Virus record (IMG/VR): IMGVR_UViG_3300045966_000076
Span: 1 to 54,011 of that record
DNA length: 54,011 bases
Reading direction: 5' to 3' (one strand)
Origin: a virus
The notes under the pieces were generated by a model, which had not been told where the DNA came from, searched no databases, and saw only the letters and a list, made by a program, of their open reading frames with translations. Below, piece after piece: positions 52,621-54,011 of the stretch (the stretch's first letter is position 1; every line of letters begins with the position of its first letter). A program made the translations under genes and the position numbers.

Positions 52621-53030
52621 CGGTCGCCTCCTTGGACGTGGTCGTTGATGACCCGCGCGCGGTCTTCGGCCTCGCCGCGCGTCGGGCAGGTTTCGGTCTC
52701 GATGGCCGCGTCGTCGTAGCAGATCACGACGAGGAAGCCGCCGCTCTTCTTCGGTTCGACGTGCGCGCCCTTGACGGTGCGCGCGTCGCGGGGTCGTTCC
52801 TGCTCGATGGTGCGCGCCCACTCGATGCCGGGCGTGGCGACGGGGGCGCCGAGCGCCACGAACGCGTCGGGCGAGAGCTGCACGATCGCGAACGGGTACT
52901 GCGCGGTCGGCGTCTGCCAGATCTTCAGCTCGACGCCGGCCGCGTGCGGGGCGAACTCGAGGCGGGCCTGCCGGTGGATGCCGTTCCGGCCGGTCACGTC
53001 GAGCGTGATCGGGATGATGCGCGTGGTCAT
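52617..53030 (-). CDS. Hypothetical beta-rich protein (137 aa)
   Basis: ATG at 53030 with GGGAGGATCC upstream. Strands RIIPITLDVTGRNGIHRQAR, GVELKIWQTPTAQYPFAIVQ and SGGFLVVICYDD alternate with helices (RGEAEDRARVINDHV). No cysteine pattern or membrane segment. Function unknown. Confidence 0.6.
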   Translation of the reverse strand: MTTRIIPITLDVTGRNGIHRQARLEFAPHAAGVELKIWQTPTAQYPFAIVQLSPDAFVALGAPVATPGIEWARTIEQERPRDARTVKGAHVEPKKSGGFLVVICYDDAAIETETCPTRGEAEDRARVINDHVQGGDR

Positions 53031-53419
53031 CGGATCCTCCCGTCGGTGTCGCGGATGGTTCGACCGCCGCGCCGCAGAATGGCGGCGATGCGGTCCAGCG
53101 TGTCGGCGTCCCACTCCTGCCCATCGAGCTGCTTGACGATCGCGTTGACCAGATCCGCCGGGGGCGCCGGCGGAAGTCGTCGACGGGTGATCGCGTTCGC
53201 GCCCTTCGCCCATGTCTTCGCGGTGGCGCGCACGGACGCTGCGGCACGGCGATAGATCCCGAAGAACTCGCGCCGGTAGGCGCCGCTGTTCCGCGTGAAG
53301 CGGAGCAGGTCATCCGACACGGCCAGGAGCACGTTGTAGGCGCCCCAATAGTCGACCAGTCGGCGGATTGTGAAGTGCAGGTCCAGCTCGTCGTCGGGCA
53401 CGTCGGCAAGGCGGCTCAC
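53027..53419 (-). CDS. Hypothetical protein (130 aa)
   Basis: GTG start coupled to the upstream stop. Mostly helical: DDELDLHFTIRRLVDYWGAY, NVLLAVSDDLLRFTRNSGAY, RREFFGIYRRAAASVRATAK, with a basic end. No family recognised. Confidence 0.55.
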   Translation of the reverse strand: MSRLADVPDDELDLHFTIRRLVDYWGAYNVLLAVSDDLLRFTRNSGAYRREFFGIYRRAAASVRATAKTWAKGANAITRRRLPPAPPADLVNAIVKQLDGQEWDADTLDRIAAILRRGGRTIRDTDGRIR

Positions 53420-53736
53420 AGGTCCTCCGATCTCGCGCGGGTGCGGTACTCGCGGTCGACGGGGTGCTCTTCGACGGGCTCGTCGTCGTCGATCTCGTCC
53501 TCGTCGAGATCCACGATCGCGACGAGACCGGGCCCCGCGAGGCCGGGCAGGTCGGGCTGCTCGCGCTTGCGCTCGACCTGCTCGACGCGCTCGATCTGCG
53601 CGTTGATGCGATCGAGAAACTCCAAACATTCGAGCCGCAGCGCGTAGAGGTAGTCGAGCGTGACCGGATCGGCGAAGCTGCCGGTGCGGGCGTCGATCAT
53701 CCGGAAGCGGGCATCTTGCGGTGTCAGATTCGGCAT
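53416..53736 (-). CDS. Acidic hypothetical protein (106 aa)
   Basis: ATG at 53736; the longer in-frame reading upstream is the frameshifted end copy of another gene and is not part of this one. Contains a helix (LDYLYALRLECLEFLDRINA, QIERVEQVERKREQ), a hydrophobic strand and an acidic cluster (LDEDEIDDDEPVEEHPVD). First gene after the contig junction in genome order. Confidence 0.6.
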   Translation of the reverse strand: MPNLTPQDARFRMIDARTGSFADPVTLDYLYALRLECLEFLDRINAQIERVEQVERKREQPDLPGLAGPGLVAIVDLDEDEIDDDEPVEEHPVDREYRTRARSEDL

Positions 53737-53776
53737 GGTGTGCTCCAGTCTTCGATTGATGGTTGACGGTGTCGTG

Positions 53777-54011
53777 CTCTTCAGTCGCGCGCGAGCGACT
53801 CGCCGACGTCCTGCAGACGCTTGGCGAACTCGCGCGCCTCCTTCTTCGTGTCGAACGTCACGACCGGCGGCGCCGGCGAGCCGCCCCTGCTCTTCAGTGA
53901 GCAGCGCGCCGGATTCGGTCGACTCGTCGTACTCTTCAATCTCGATCCACACGTTGTAGGTCTTGCTCATCGGATGCCCTCGACAATCTCGGCGACGCGT
54001 TCGGCGAACAG
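53777..54011. repeat. Right copy of the contig-end overlap, with a frameshift
   Basis: Repeats 1-234 with one extra C at 53884-53887. The insertion breaks the 62-aa gene (copy at 53781-53970) after about residue 29. The final 45 bases copy the 3' end of the 46-aa membrane-protein gene. Confidence 0.9.
53781..53970 (-). pseudogene. Frameshifted end copy of the 62-aa gene
   Basis: Identical to 5-193 but for one inserted C, which shifts the frame after residue 29 and fuses the rest out of frame into the next gene. Most simply a sequencing or assembly error at a homopolymer in the overlap rather than a true second gene. Confidence 0.8.

Noticed and set aside
53416-53970. A 184-residue gene at the right end
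   Set aside because: Its first 78 residues are the frameshifted end copy of the 62-aa gene plus intergenic sequence; the true gene starts at 53736.

Overview
This window is an essentially complete genome of a tailed double-stranded DNA phage with a lambda-like virion gene order, so a siphovirus by gene content, from an unidentified high-GC bacterium. The first 234 bases recur at the right end (53777-54011) with one extra C. The contig is therefore probably a circle, or circularly permuted, with a unit of about 53.78 kb. Every gene I can support lies on the minus strand. Neighbours are tightly packed, usually with ATGA, GTGA or TGATG stop/start overlaps, and many starts are GTG. I saw no tRNA, CRISPR array, IS element or integrase.

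Transcription runs from high to low coordinates. From 53.7 to 50.5 kb are small, partly zinc-binding proteins of unknown role. From 50.2 to 26 kb is the virion module in lambda order: small terminase (an apparent P27 + Nu1 fusion), GpA-type large terminase, a proteasome-beta-like Ntn hydrolase, gpW-like joiner, lambda-type portal, several accessory structural proteins including one with 13 GAHV-type repeats, a prohead protease-major capsid fusion, a DUF2190-like decoration protein, head-tail and tail completion proteins, tail tube, the G/GT chaperones (with a visible A-AAA-AAA -1 frameshift site), tape measure and two tail-tip proteins. From 25.9 to 23 kb are a PAS-domain protein, a lytic transglycosylase and holin-like membrane proteins, followed by a proline-linker (probably virion) protein at 23.0-21.4 kb.

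A small intergenic region (20109-20355) carries a perfect parS-type palindrome and a possible promoter for a small Cro/CI-like regulator. Below it is the DNA-metabolism module (19.3-10.4 kb): Bet/RecT annealase, RecB-like exonuclease, a replication-initiator-like protein, another PD-(D/E)XK-type nuclease, a full-length ParB with all CTP-binding boxes, a DPPY methyltransferase and a RusA-like protein. No ParA is encoded.

The last part (10-0.2 kb) is an accessory region rich in tiny membrane or exported proteins. It contains the most unusual gene set: a ParB-like nuclease-domain protein, an ABC ATPase fused to a GNAT/Mom-like acyltransferase, an amidoligase, a class II glutamine amidotransferase, an HExxH peptidase and an ASCH-domain protein. 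This looks like a conjugation or modification system acting on DNA, protein or a small molecule. That reading is inference from domain content and gene order. The two most notable leads are this amidoligase/GATase/ABC-GNAT set and the ParB plus parS pair.
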